DNA from: Sternotherus odoratus
Taxonomy: Eukaryota; Chordata; Testudines; Kinosternidae
Direction: 5' to 3'
NCBI GenBank assembly: GCA_032164245.1
Contig: JAVMKO010000003.1
Location: 30,751,390-30,815,389, forward strand
DNA: 64,000 nucleotides
The notes below the pieces were generated by a model. That model made no database searches. It saw only the letters and a program-made list of their open reading frames with translations, and was not told the DNA's origin. The position numbers and the translations under genes were made by a program. Positions 35,365-46,629 of the stretch are shown here, piece after piece (positions within the stretch are counted from its first letter, which is position 1; every line of letters begins with the position of its first letter).

Positions 35365-36885
35365 ATGCCACCAGCACCTCTACTCAGACCCTATACCACT
35401 GACTTCCTGAGGAAACTACAATGCATTGGTGACCTTCCAGAAAACACCATCCTAGCCACCATGGATGTAGAGGCTCTCTACACAAACACCCCACACAAAG
35501 ATGGAATACAAGCTGTCCGGAATAGTATCCCTGATGATGCCACAGCACAGGTGGTTGCTGAGCTCTGTGACTTTATGCTCACACACAACTATTTCAAATT
35601 TGGTGACAATATATACCTCCAGACCAGCGGGACTGCTATGGGCACCCGCATGGCCCCACAGTATGCCAACATCTTTATGGCAGACCTGGAACAACGCTTC
35701 CTCAACTCTCGTCCACTCACACCCCTTCTCTATCTACGCTACATTGATGACATCTTCATCATCTGGACCCATGGGAAAGAAACTCTGGAAGAATTCCACC
35801 ATGACTTCAACAGCTTCCACCCCAACATCCACCTCAGTCTGGACCAGTCCACACAGGAAATCCACTTCCTATACACCACAGTGCAAATTAATGACGGCCA
35901 CATCGACACCACCCTATACCGAAAACCTACCGACAGCTATGCCTACCTTCATGCCACCAGCTTCCATCCCGGACATACCACACGATCCATTGTCTACAGC
36001 CAAGCACTGAGGTACAATCGGATTTGCTCCAACCCCTCAGACAGAGACCAACACCTACGAGATCTTCACCAAGCTTTCTCAAAACTACAATACCCACACA
36101 AGGAAATAAGGACACAGATCAACAGAGCCAGACGTGTACCCAGGGGCCTGCTGCTGCAAGACAAGCCCAAGAAAGAAAACAACAGAACACCACTGACCAT
36201 CACCTACAGTCCTCAGTTAAAACCTCTGCAACGCATCATCAGTGACCTACAACCCATCCTGGACAATAATCCCTCACTTTCACAGGCCTTGGGAGGAAGG
36301 CCAGTCCTGGCACACAGACAACCTGCCAACCTTAAACAAATTCTCACCAGCAACAGCACACTGCACCACAATAACTCCAACTCAGGAACCAATCTATGCA
36401 ACAAACCTCGATGCCAACTCTGCCCACATATCTACACCAGCAACACCATCACAGGACCTAACCAGATCAACCATACCATCACTGGTTCATTCACCTGCAC
36501 ATCACCCAATGTCATATATGCCATTATATGCCACCAGTGTCCCTCTGCTATGTACATCGGCCAAACTGGACAGTCCCTACGAAAAAGGATAAATGCACAC
36601 AAATCAGATATTAGGAATGGCAATATACAAAAACCTGTAGGGGAACACTTCAACCTGCCTGGACACACAATTGCAGATTTAAAAGTCACCATACTGCAGC
36701 AAAAAAACTTCAAGTCCAGACTGCAAAGGGAAACTGCAGAACTTCAATTCATTTGCAAATTCAACACACACAATCTCGGATTGAACAAAGATCTACAATG
36801 GCTGGCTCATTACAGACATTGTTTCTCCTCTCTCCATGTTCACACACCCCATTCAAATGCTAGAAGAATAATCCACACCCCCTGA
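35365..36885 (+). CDS. PLE reverse transcriptase with GIY-YIG endonuclease, N-terminally truncated
   Basis: A 506-codon uninterrupted frame. RT motif A is TMDVEALYTN (Asp34), motif B is TSGTAMGTRMAPQYAN (87-102), and motif C is YIDD (116-119). After a linker comes a Cys cluster (C335, C340, C343; later C368, C379, C382), as in Neptune-type PLEs. A GIY-YIG nuclease follows: VIYAI (Tyr375), YIG (387-389), Arg396, His402, Glu417, Asn420. PLEs use this enzyme to nick the target and prime reverse transcription. Family members are usually 700 or more residues long with RT fingers before motif A. Here a stop (TAG) lies a few codons before the Met and the fingers are missing, so this is a truncated but otherwise intact frame. 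The frame also holds a small duplication near its start (ctctactcagaccctat twice). Confidence 0.9.
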   Translation: MPPAPLLRPYTTDFLRKLQCIGDLPENTILATMDVEALYTNTPHKDGIQAVRNSIPDDATAQVVAELCDFMLTHNYFKFGDNIYLQTSGTAMGTRMAPQYANIFMADLEQRFLNSRPLTPLLYLRYIDDIFIIWTHGKETLEEFHHDFNSFHPNIHLSLDQSTQEIHFLYTTVQINDGHIDTTLYRKPTDSYAYLHATSFHPGHTTRSIVYSQALRYNRICSNPSDRDQHLRDLHQAFSKLQYPHKEIRTQINRARRVPRGLLLQDKPKKENNRTPLTITYSPQLKPLQRIISDLQPILDNNPSLSQALGGRPVLAHRQPANLKQILTSNSTLHHNNSNSGTNLCNKPRCQLCPHIYTSNTITGPNQINHTITGSFTCTSPNVIYAIICHQCPSAMYIGQTGQSLRKRINAHKSDIRNGNIQKPVGEHFNLPGHTIADLKVTILQQKNFKSRLQRETAELQFICKFNTHNLGLNKDLQWLAHYRHCFSSLHVHTPHSNARRIIHTP

Positions 36886-36992
36886 TCGGAGATAACAAGC
36901 TGGTTCAGCTTAATTGGACTAACCTTTTCACCTCCCAACTGGTTCTTGCCTACTTTTCTATACCTGCCTCTGAACACTTCCACTGCTTGCAT

Positions 36993-37032
36993 CCGACGAA
37001 GTGGGTATTAGCCCACGAAAGCTCATGCTTCA
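36993..37032 (+). ncRNA. Hammerhead-like motif, long PLE arm
   Basis: CCGACGA (36993-36999), an extra A, stem II GTGGG/CCCAC, GAAA (37017-37020), stem III AGC-TCAT-GCT. It has the same U4 to C change as the short arm. Confidence 0.5.
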
Positions 37033-37419
37033 AAACTTTATAGTTAGTCTTTAAGGTGCCACAGGACTTTGTTACCTCTGAAAGAGATAAATGTCTCTAT
37101 TTAAGAGACTACGGTTATATTTTTCTTATTGCTTTTACAGTAGCAAAATTTTTATATAAAAACATCAATACATGAAATAGTTTCCTCCTCCCTGATTTCT
37201 AGAAACATCTCAAACTTCTCTTTTTTTTCAAGTCGGCCTAGGGGCCTCAACACACAGGACTGGCTACATTTTTGTAATGTTTCCTTGACAGCAGCATAGA
37301 ATGCACGTAAGTCCAAAGCCCAAGCCCATTGAAGGTAATTGAAGGACTGAACTTGACTTCAATTAACTTTAGATCAGGCCCATATACTATTATCCTTGTA
37401 GAGCAATGGGTTTGACTAC

Positions 37420-37544
37420 TAGGGTGACCAGATGTCCCGATTCTATAGGGACAGTCCCGATTTTGGGGGTCTTTTTCTCACATAGGCATCTATTACTCCC
37501 CACCTCCTGTCCCAATTTTTGACACTTGCCATCTGGTCAGCCTA
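37420..37544. mobile_element. hAT miniature, 8-bp TSD
   Basis: 125 bp with TIRs TAGGGTGACCAGATG and CATCTGGTCAGCCTA and a perfect 8-bp TSD, TTGACTAC (37412-37419, 37545-37552). The interior contains gtcccgattctatagggaca. It is the intact relative of the split copy at 2827-4051. Confidence 0.88.
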
Positions 37545-38335
37545 TTGACTACTAACTAAGGACTTGTCTACATGGGCAAGTTTCTGCGCAATAAAGCAGC
37601 TTTTTGGGCTCAAACTGCAGACGTGTACACACTGCCAAGTCACTTCATGTGCAGAAACTCCCCCGTTGCAGCGATGCAAAAAAAACCACCTGGACAAGAG
37701 TCGTAAGGCTATTTGCAGAGAGGCTCAAGCACTCTATTGCCAGTGTAGACACTTGACTGCTTTCTGTGCTGTAAGTGGCCTCCGGACCTGGGCTGCCCTG
37801 CAGACACACTCCCCTCCCCTTTCAAAGCATGGTTTCTGACAGCCTTTCCCGTGCTGTGCTGATCTGCTCTGCTCCAGGGCACAAAGCAAACCATTAATGT
37901 AGAACAAGAGACACGTGTGTAGGGGCGGGGGGTGTTTCCATTCTCCCTGCCTCAGGACTGGTTGCTTCCTGCCGCTGTCTGAATTTACAAGACAACATGC
38001 TGACACACTCGCTGTCTCCCCAAACACAGTCTCTCTCCCCCTCTCCATACACACACACACTCCCTGTCACACACTCCTCCCACCCCCTCATCACTTCAGT
38101 TGAAGAGCAGCTGGCAATGTTGTAAGATCAGTACTGGGTTTACCATGGCGCCAGGCCCAGAGTCAGAAGCAACCTGGCCTAGCCTGATTCCCACTGAGCT
38201 ACAATCACTTTTACTTCGTGGCCCCTTCAGACTCTCATTGCCCCTGCACCCGAAATCTCCCTGTGTATTCAGATCCCCTACTGAACTGCCTGCACCCAGA
38301 GAGCCCTCTTACCCCCATCTGGCTTCCCCCACACT

Positions 38336-38846
38336 CAGGGCCGGCGACAGGGGGGTACTATGGGTACAGCTGTACCGGGCCCCCGGACTTTAGGGGGGTC
38401 CCGGTACACCGCTGTACCCGTTGTCGTCCCCTCTTGTTGCTGGACCTGGAGAGCGGGGAAAGGGCGGGGAGGCGGCGCGGCTCTCCTCCAGACAAGCGAG
38501 GCTGGCCCCAGCAGGAGCTGTGAGCCCGGCTGGCGGCAGCAGCGCTGTCCGGGGGAGCGCCGGCTGGGCTGGGCTGGGCTGGGCTGGGGGGGGGGGGGGG
38601 CCCAGCCGCTGTCGGCTGGGCTGGGGGGGGGCCGGCTGGGCTGGGGGGCCCCCCATCCGCTGTCGGCTGGGCTGGGGGGAGGGGAGCGCCGGCTGGGCTG
38701 GGGGGGGCCCAGCCGCTCTCGGCTGGGCTGGGGGGGCCCCGGGGGGCCCCCATCTGCTGTCGGCTGGGCTGGGGGGGCCCTGGCTGGGCTGGGGGCCCCC
38801 CAAACTATCAAAGTAGGGGGGCCCCAAATTTCTGTTGCCAGCCCTG
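38336..38846 (-). mobile_element. GC-rich hAT miniature, copy B
   Basis: 511 bp with ends CAGGGCCGGCGACA and TTGCCAGCCCTG and an 8-bp TSD with one mismatch (cccacact 38328-38335, cccatact 38847-38854). It is the inverted relative of copy A: the right end (caaactatcaaagtaggggg) is the complement of copy A's left end. The core is a G-rich tandem array of ggctgggctggggg units (38560-38800). Long open frames (up to 211 codons) are compositional. Confidence 0.9.
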
Positions 38847-38961
38847 CCCATACTAAGTCCCTCTGTATTTGGATCCTGCTGCTAGACTGAGCCTCCCTGC
38901 CCACATCTGGTGTGCCTGGCTCAAAAAGAGTAGGGCCCCAGGGTGTTTCTGTGGCAGGTAG

Positions 38962-39060
38962 AGGAAACAAAATCCTGTGGCACCTTAAAGACTAACTATA
39001 AAGTTTTGAAGCATGAGCTTTCGTGGGCTAATACCCACTTCGTCGGATGCAAGCAGTGGA
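38962..39060 (-). mobile_element. Penelope-like terminal fragment
   Basis: A single-orientation PLE end (gaaacaaaatcctgtggcac to ggatgcaagcagtgga). It is flanked by a possible short duplication, aggtag (38956-38961, 39061-39066). The hammerhead-like core on the minus strand is CCGACGA. Confidence 0.75.
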
Positions 39061-39389
39061 AGGTAGCGCTCTTGTGCTATGTCAGGGTCAGGTTCAGTCT
39101 CACTGCCAAGGCCCTGTCCCAGGGGACTGGGGGAGACTGCTCCCCACTGCCATAATCTGCCCCATGAGGCATTGCAAACCGTTCTCAAAGCACCCTGTGG
39201 CCAGTTGCACAGTGGGATAGCTACCCACACTGCACTGCTGTCTTTGCCATTGCAAGAGCTGCTAATATGGATGTGTTCCAGCGTCACAAGGAGCTCAGTG
39301 TGTACACAGAACAGTGATTTAATTCCAGCATTTTAATAACAGTGGTATAACTTGTGGCACAGAAACTTGCCAGTGTAGACAAACCCTAA

Positions 39390-41230
39390 CTGTTCCAACT
39401 CCTGCATCTCTCTCATTACAGTTAGAAGATCTGTGAGACAAAAGCCTGCTTGCCCTTCTTTATATCAATACATGAATAAGGGCAGGAAAAAGTAGGAGGA
39501 AAGATTCTTCCCACTGACTGTAAGTGCCTTTTGCACAGTTTTCTCAAGGGTCAAAGGGCAAAACCATAAGGAGGCAACATTTGTACAGATTATATATATT
39601 ATGGGCCAGATTTTGACACCCCCCCTCACAATGAGTAACACCAAGTAGTTTCATTGAGTCAAAAAGGCTCCTGGAAGTGTAATGTACTATTAAATGTGCG
39701 TAAGAGTGTCAGAATCTGGACTCATACAAACTGACACGCCAATGCTGGGTCTACTTAGAAATTGACATTTTTTTCAAAACTCATGAGGTTCTTTTTGCTT
39801 CCAAGGGGCACATTTCAACAATTGTAACATTCTCTGATATGAGATAGAGGCGTATTTCGTAAAAAACCCGATGTTCAAACAAGTACCATTTCTCATCCAA
39901 CAACACTGATGTCAAAGTGTCTGTCTCCCAAACTGCCTCAGACAAAACAGCCATTTTTCACAAATGCTGCAACAAGTTGTAGGTTCCATATGGCATGAGC
40001 TGGAAAGATCTGTATTGGTTATGTTCTGAGAAATAATAAAATTAGGTAGTGATAGAACCTGAAACACAGGCTAAAAAAGCCACATTAATAAAAAAAAATA
40101 CATAAACTTGTCAAGAAAGCTGGAGGAGAGGAGATTAAAGGGTGTTAGTGAATAAAGGAAGGAGCCTCATAGCTACTAAAAAGCAGAAATTCATTATAGA
40201 TCACCTTGTCTCTGGATATCTTTAATATGGGAAATCTTGTTAATGGTTTTCTCTTGAGTATTTGTCACCATGAATCCATCTTATAACTGAATCTCAGTCA
40301 CATGACTATACTTCACTACTAGGCTCTTTTTCTTGGCCTCCAGATGATATGGTTGCAATGTGCCTGTATGTGGCTTTTACAGTATAAGAGATGCCTTTCT
40401 GCATTTCATTTGTCTATCTAGCTGTAAAAAGAATAAAATGGAGAACAGCATTTTATACCCAATCCATGGCTCATAATGGAGCTTATGCTGGCTCAGCACA
40501 CTAATGTCCTAGTTAAGTGTCGAATCTGCTTTCAGTGCCAGCAGAGTACCCCAGACCTCAATCACACTGACTATGGAAGAATTCCTTCAGACAAAAAGAA
40601 CAGGTGCTTCTAGGGGCAGAGGAAGCAATGGGAAAACGAGGGCAGACCTTTGGTCAGACAGCATTTTGTTAGTCCAAGCCCATTCTTCTCAGGGAAGAAT
40701 GTAGGTACTGTACTTCAGGGGACCTAAGTTTAAGTTTGGGGCTTTGCAGGGGGGAAGTGGCCAAATTATTGGAAATGTGAAAGTCTTAAGATGACAAACC
40801 AACTGTACTGCTTGCATCAGTGGACACCCCCCCCACTGAAATCACATTTGTGCCTATTTATACCAACAGTGAATTTGGCCCAATAAATCTAAATATCCAA
40901 AATGGTAAGTTTATGGGTCAGATTTTTCAAGGAGCTCCCTAAGTGAAACCTGTTTGCATACAGAGGTGCTTGATGTGACATGCTTTCTACAAAGAACCCC
41001 ACTTGACAAACAGCATGGGAGAGATCTTGATTCCTTGAGCTGTAAGATCCACACATGGGTGGGATTTCAAAAAAGTTTAGCATTGGCCTAACTCTGCTCC
41101 CACTGAAGTCAATGAAGGTTTCACCATTTACTTCGCTGAGGTAGGCCATTGCTGAATGCGTTTGAAAAATTCTTCTCAATCCACATTCTCCTTCACCCCT
41201 TAATAATACTGCACATTTCATTGCATGCTT
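39390..41230. other. Non-coding; inverted-repeat relic at 39603-39722
   Basis: At 39603-39722 the ends gggccagattttgacac and gtgtcagaatctggact form an imperfect inverted repeat, an old miniature family. The remainder shows no gene. Confidence 0.4.
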
Positions 41231-41231
41231 T

Positions 41232-41530
41232 TCATAGACACGTAGATTTTTTATCAATGCCAGAAGGGACCATTATGATCATGGGATCCGACCTTCTGCA
41301 TAACAATGGGCAGAACTGCCCAGTGACTTTTGCCTCAAGCTCTCGGCTTCTGACTGGGTTAAAGTGTATCTTCTAGAAAGATACCAATCTTGATTGAAAG
41401 AATTTGAGTGACAGAGAATTCACCACATCCCCAGGTAAACTGTTCCAAAGGCTAATCACCCTCGGCGTTAACAGTTTTAATCTGATTTCTAGTCGGAATT
41501 ATCTAGCGTCATCTTCCAGCCATTAGATTT
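41232..41530 (-). mobile_element. CR1 LINE 3' fragment
   Basis: It begins with the CR1 3' terminus in reverse (catagacacgtagatttttt) and continues tgccagaagggaccattatg and ttgagtgacagagaattcac. It is non-coding. A short unrelated repeat (gacaaggtggatgaggtaat) follows at 41566. Confidence 0.75.
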
Positions 41531-42116
41531 CATTTCATTTTCCTCTGCTGTTTAAGAGCCAGAGAGACAAGGTGGATGAGGTAATATCTTTTAATGGTCC
41601 TCCCCCCACCCACATGCACCCCCCCCCCACACACACACACCCTAAGGAAGGAAATTCCATTCTTCCTGTTTTTAATTTTCATCTCAAACAATGTGATATG
41701 GTGAATTTACGTGCCAATAGGCTGATTTACACATCATTTGAAATAATAAACACTTTGGGTGAGGATTTTGTTTTTATTTTTTTGTGGCTTTTCCTTCTTC
41801 TATGCCTCTACATCACCACTTGTTGCTGTGCCTTCCTTGTACAACTTATTTTGAAAGTAAAATGTGAATGAAAACAGAACCTGCCCATTTACATTTACAA
41901 ATACATAAATTTGTACTTGTGGACTGTTGCATGCACGTATTTTACAGGCATAATTTAGGAGACTTATTTGGAACCTGCCCCTTTATGCATAGCAGTAGTT
42001 TCTCAAGGTGAGTATTCAACTGCAGTTATTTGGAGTTATAGATGGGTTAGGCATTAGAGCTAATTTAAGATGGAACACACTGGATTATTTTTATAGAACA
42101 GCCTTAATAGGCAATA

Positions 42117-42823
42117 CAGTAAAACCCCGATTTAACGGACCCTGATTTAACGGACTTCGGATGCAACGGACAAAATTTCTGATGCATCCGAAATCCGTTT
42201 TTCGAGGGCTGGCTGCCAACTCCCGGCTCCCGCCCAGGTCCCACCTGTGGGTGGGCTGGCTGCCGGCTCCCGCCCAGCTCCCGCCTGCGGGCGGACTGTC
42301 TGGCTGGCTGCTGGCTCCCGCCTGCGGGCAGGCTGGCTGCTCCCGGGTCCTGCCTGTGGGCGGGCTGCCGGCCAGCTCCCCGCTGCCTCCCCGGTCCAGG
42401 CAGCGGGCGGGCTGCCTGCTGGCTCCCGACTGCCGCCCGGGTCCAGGCAGCGGGCGGGCTGGCTGCCGGCTCCCCGCTGCCGCCCAGGGCCAGGCAGCGG
42501 GCGGGCTGGCTGCCGGCTCTCCGCTGCCTCCCCGGTCCAGGATGACGGTTCCAGCCCAGGTCCCAGCAGCCGGGGACCCGGGCGTGCTGGCTGACGGTTC
42601 CTGCACGGGTCCCAGCAGCCGGGACCCGGGCGGGCGGGCGGGCTGGCTGACGTCTCCCGCCCGGGTTCCAGCAGCCGGGGATCCGGGCAGGCTGGCTGAC
42701 GGTTCCCGCCCGGGTCCCAGCAGCCGGACCCGGGCGGGCTGGATGACGGTTCCCGCCCGGGTCCCAGCAGCTGGGACCCGGGCGGGCTGACTCACGGCTC
42801 CCGGCTGCCGTGATAGTTTATTA
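42117..42823. mobile_element. Pogo/Tigger-like element with GC-rich array
   Basis: The left end is CAGTAAAACCCCGATTTAAC after a TA dinucleotide, the terminal repeat style of Tigger elements, with the sub-repeat tttaacggac three times. It leads into about 600 bp of GC-rich tandem sequence (42186-42800). Its own right end is not recognisable; it may have been replaced by, or share, the end at 42957. Long frames here are compositional. Confidence 0.65.
42186..42800. repeat. GC-rich minisatellite
   Basis: Irregular units of about 50-60 bp: ggctggctgccggctcccgc in the first half and gggtcccagcagccgggacc in the second. The flanks are AT-rich, so composition changes sharply at both ends. Confidence 0.8.
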
Positions 42824-42825
42824 TA

Positions 42826-42957
42826 CAGTAAAACCTCGATATAACGGACTAATTTGGGCGGGCTGCTCGTTTTTTTTTATTATTATTAAATAACGGACTT
42901 TTGGCTTTAACGGACACCCCCTCGCCTGAATTAGTCCGTTATATCGAGGTTTTACTG
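42826..42957. mobile_element. Tigger-like miniature, TA target duplication
   Basis: 132 bp with near-perfect TIRs (CAGTAAAACCTCGATATAAC and its complement) and a TA TSD (42824-42825, 42958-42959). The interior has polyT and ggctttaacggacacc. No coding capacity. Confidence 0.9.
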
Positions 42958-42959
42958 TA

Positions 42960-44690
42960 TTGCAAAATGCTGTACAAGAACTCAAAGAGTTGTGTTCAAT
43001 GAGACTCCTTAGGCCCACTGAGCTGTGGAATCCACTTCAGTCCGGAGATTTGCAATCTGCTGGAATGTTGTGCTAATTCAAAAGGTTTATTGGGATTTAC
43101 ACTGATGTAATCACCTTCACCCTGGCAAGGATGTTCCGCTGACCTTTTCTATGACAACAAAATTGGGCCAGTCTTGGCAGTAGCAGTTTAAATTAAAGCT
43201 GCTTTGCCTGACCTCACTATGAAGGCTGATCAACATGTTTTAAAATGTTGACAAAAATACCTCCCCCAACCCCCAATATTTTGTCTAGTTTTAGATATTG
43301 TCAAAAGATTTTGAAAAATCCAAAGAAAGACCAAAAAATCTGAACCTTTTCACTGAACATTTTCGGCAATTTTGATCAGCTCTGCTGACTTCTTATTTTC
43401 CACAGGAGAACTCTCTTCTCTTCTTTTCTGGTTCTTCTAGTGCTCCCGTCATTGTGGTATCTAAGCACCATACAGAATTAAGAACAAACAAAGAGGTTGT
43501 GATGAGTTCCAGTCCCTAGATGATCGATTATCTGTGCAATGCAATTCAATGGACCATTTCAACAGAGGGAAAAATAAAATACCAATTTGTTGATAGCCCA
43601 TTAACACTCCTTGAATTGTTTAAAATATATTTGGGGCTAAGGGAAGTTTCCCTGGGTCCCTCTATAATAGTGAGTAGTGTTCCTTAAAAGAAGTCACATT
43701 TGATTACATTTCCTCCTTTCTACAATTCTATTATTTTCATAAGGTGGTGTAAGCAGAGAAAAAATGGGATCCGATTTTCTCTGAGAGTCTGACACTAGAT
43801 ATTGGGCAGTGTACAGATACATAGAAAGAGTAAAGGAACTGAAGCAGGCTTGAAAGGATAACAATATGATTAAAAGAACAAATATTTGCATATATTTTGG
43901 GAGTACCAAACTAAAATTTTAGGTTGAATTCCAAGCAGCACCCACCCACCCACAAACTCTAAATTAGGTTTCTCTTCCCAGTTTCTGCTTTGAAAATGGA
44001 TGATGTCAGCTATCCAAAGTCTCAACTCTGCCAATTGGCTGGCTGCTTAGTCCCAGAGAGTGAAAGGTAACTCTTCAAACCTTTCAGTTCACTCGTCGGG
44101 CAAGCCTGGGTTTTCACGTCCACTCAAAGGAATAGATCCATCCAGACTACCCAAGTCAACTCTCTTTTACCTTCAGTAAGTCTAAGATGTGCCCGTGAAG
44201 TTTTCTTGGCAACTTACTTGTGGCCAACACAACAGTTAAAAATAAAATTCACATATGCCACTTCAACTCCTCATCAATGCATCCTCCCTTGGAGCAGCAC
44301 TACTAATAGGCGAGGAAAGATTTTCTCTTACTATTTTTCTGAAAAATTATATGTGTAAACTGCAGGTACTACAGGATTGCATAATATTTATTTGGAAATG
44401 TCTGTTTCATTAGAGAGCATTACTATTATTTATTATTTGCAATGACAATCTACTCAGCATTATACAGAACACAGTTCCCGTCCTGGAGCACTTATAATGA
44501 ATATGAGATTCAATAAAATGCATAAAGCCTTTAAAATCATCTCCCCAATAAAAAGAGAACAGATTCTGATCCCCTAACTCACCCTGAATAGTACCTTCCT
44601 CCATGGGTAGACCTGTTGACAACTGTAAATAAGTGCTACTAAATTGGAGTCAGGTATCACAATCTGGCCTGGAGGAAAGAAAATGCCTAT
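42960..44690. other. Non-coding, nothing recognised
   Basis: AT-rich with no supported gene. Around 43070-43110 an old repeat phrase occurs (gggatttacactgatgtaat). Confidence 0.4.
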
Positions 44691-44697
44691 GACATCC

Positions 44698-45690
44698 TGT
44701 CAAGGGGCAGGTAAATCCTGTCAGCCCTGTAAGGCAGTGTGGCCCTGTGGCCTGAGTCAGTAAAGCAGACCTGGGCTTCAGGATCATAAGGCCTAGTAGC
44801 TAAAGTCTAAGTAGCAGCCCTCCTCCCCATGGCAGTATGGCCGAACAACCAAAGACAATAGGGCTATCTTGGGATTCAGGACAGGAAGGCCCAGTGACCC
44901 AAGTCTAAGTAGCCACTCTTCTTTCCAGGGCAGTATGGCCCAATGGCCAGAGTCAATAGGGCTGTCCCTACTGTTCAAAAAAGAAGTAGATAAATTCATG
45001 GAGGATGATGGCATCACTAGCCTCTGTTTGCCAGAAGCTGGGAGTAGGCAACAGGAAATGGATCACCTGTTCGTTCCCTCTGGGGCAACTGGCATTGGCC
45101 ACTGTTGGAAGACAGAATATTGGGCTAGATGGACAATTGGTCTGACCCAGTATGGCCATTCTTATGTTCTTTTGTCCCAGGTTCAGAATAGTAAGGCCTA
45201 GTGGCCAAAGTATGTAATGGCCTTCGGCAGTCCAATTTAATTACCCGCTTGGGTGTGTCCATGGTGGGTTAGACGGTTGGGCGACTTGGATCACCATTCT
45301 CCACAAGGTCCCGACCAAGAACCCTAGAGAGCAGATAACTCACTGCTCTGTCTCAGCCACCCATTACTACTGTCCCATTTGCTGGGTTGCTTCCTACCTC
45401 TTCTTCCAATGTGGGCGGTCCCTCACCAACCACTGAAAAATGGCCTCTGTCAGCCTCGGCTGGGGTTAGGTAGAGGCACCAACCTAACTGGTGTCAGCGT
45501 CTGGTGGCTCTGGCTCTTTCCCAGAAGAAGTCTGCAGTGCATATCTGCTTTCATCGGTGGTCATCCCAGCTGAGCTGGGCTGCTTCCTCTTATACGGTGG
45601 TTCCAGTTGGAGCATCCTCAGCAGGTGTGAGGGGGCATGTCTTCCTCAGTTCATAGCATGGGGTAAACGCCCGCTCGCCCAGTGCTGGGG
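44698..45690 (+). mobile_element. LTR relative of the 2.9-kb LTR, split by CR1
   Basis: It starts tgtcaaggggcagg, carries degraded copies of the same minisatellite motif (cagtatggcccaatggccag, 44932-44951) and has a TATA-like run (cctcttatacgg, about 45585). The end near 45690 is not sharply defined. It is clearly more diverged than the 2892-3971 copy. Confidence 0.5.
44969..45172 (+). mobile_element. CR1 LINE 3' end inside LTR
   Basis: The fragment contains ttcatggaggatgatggcat and the CR1 3' phrase gggctagatggacaattggt followed by ctgacccagtatggcc. It is flanked by tgtccc on both sides (44963-44968, 45173-45178), a possible 6-bp TSD, unusual for CR1. Confidence 0.8.
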
Positions 45691-46242
45691 AGGTATACCT
45701 CATCATATATCCCAGATAGGCACCAGCACATGTTTTAACTAAAAACCCTGTATTATGTATGACATTTTGTTCATGAATACCAACTGGTGAGTGTGGCATG
45801 TATTTTTAAATAGTGGACAGCATGAATATTAATGTGTGAGCTACAGGTGAGAACATTAATGCCCTTTGCAACTTCAAAATAAAACATCAGCTACAGTGGA
45901 GAAAGTCGCTATATGTAAATTTTAATTTTGGAAAACTGGTCAGATTAGTGCACTTATTTGTAGTTTTCTTTTTATATAAGCGAAACATGAATTGCAACTA
46001 CTTACCTCTTTTATTGTTGAATTAGAATTGTTTGGAAAACCAGGAGAATGTTAGAAAGCTCACCTACGATCTGACTTTAAAAGTTCTTGTCACAAAAAAT
46101 ATGTTCACTACAGTGAGCTCTCCAGTCTACAGTCACAGGGAGGAATTCACCCTTGTGGGGAGGCGTGTGGGGGGGGGGAGAGGAGGGGCAGAGGGGATGC
46201 ACAAAGCCCATACATGTCTTAAATTCCATTTAAGCTCTGGTG

Positions 46243-46591
46243 CAGTGATTTTCAACCTTTTTTTGTTTGTGGACCTCAACAGAATTTCAAATGGAGGTGC
46301 AGAAATTCAACCTGTGGCCCACGGACCCTTACCATAGACTGAACAGAATTCAACTATAAATGTTGCACATGCTCAGCATGGAATTTGACGCAGCATTAGA
46401 AAGAGCACTGAACTGTGGGCTTCTATGGTAACGACAACACTGCCAGGTTTTGACCTATAGGTGAGGGTCTTCACATACTTTTGATTGATCAGAAAAATGG
46501 AATGCCTTTTCTGGAATCTGAAACTGTATTTTCAGTCACCATCCATGGACCCTTTAGACATAGTCTGCGGACCTCAGGTTGAATACCATTG
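46243..46591. mobile_element. hAT miniature
   Basis: TIRs CAGTGATTTTCAACC and GGTTGAATACCATTG. The flanking 8-mers (ctctggtg and cttttgag) match at 5 of 8 positions, a decayed TSD. It belongs to the same broad family as 9344 and 61771. Confidence 0.65.
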
Positions 46592-46629
46592 CTTTTGAGC
46601 ACAACTCCATCTGTCCATCTAAGGACTAT

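Larger units (their letters stand above)
34814..37077 (+). mobile_element. Penelope-like element, two-armed inverted insertion
   Basis: 2264 bp flanked by a perfect 13-bp TSD, ctgaaagagataa (34801-34813, 37078-37090). A short arm (34814-35335) runs in reverse and a long arm (35338-37077) runs forward. They meet head to head at atatc-tg-gatat (35331-35342). Both end in PLE terminal sequence with a hammerhead-like motif. The two arms carry different internal deletions, so they did not arise by simple copying of one another after insertion. Confidence 0.92.
37560..39386. mobile_element. 1.8-kb TIR DNA transposon, host of nested insertions
   Basis: Left end GGACTTGTCTACATGGGCAA matches the complement of the right end (gggtttgtctacactggcaa). 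A 3-bp TSD, TAA (37557-37559, 39387-39389), fits a PIF/Harbinger-type element. No transposase frame is visible. It contains the GC-rich hAT copy B and a PLE fragment, so it is older than both. Confidence 0.65.

Noticed and set aside
38335..38970. 211-codon minus and 176-codon plus frames
   Set aside because: Same reason: GC-rich tandem core of hAT copy B.
42091..42795. 234-codon minus and 209-codon plus frames
   Set aside because: GC-rich minisatellite; low-complexity in every frame.
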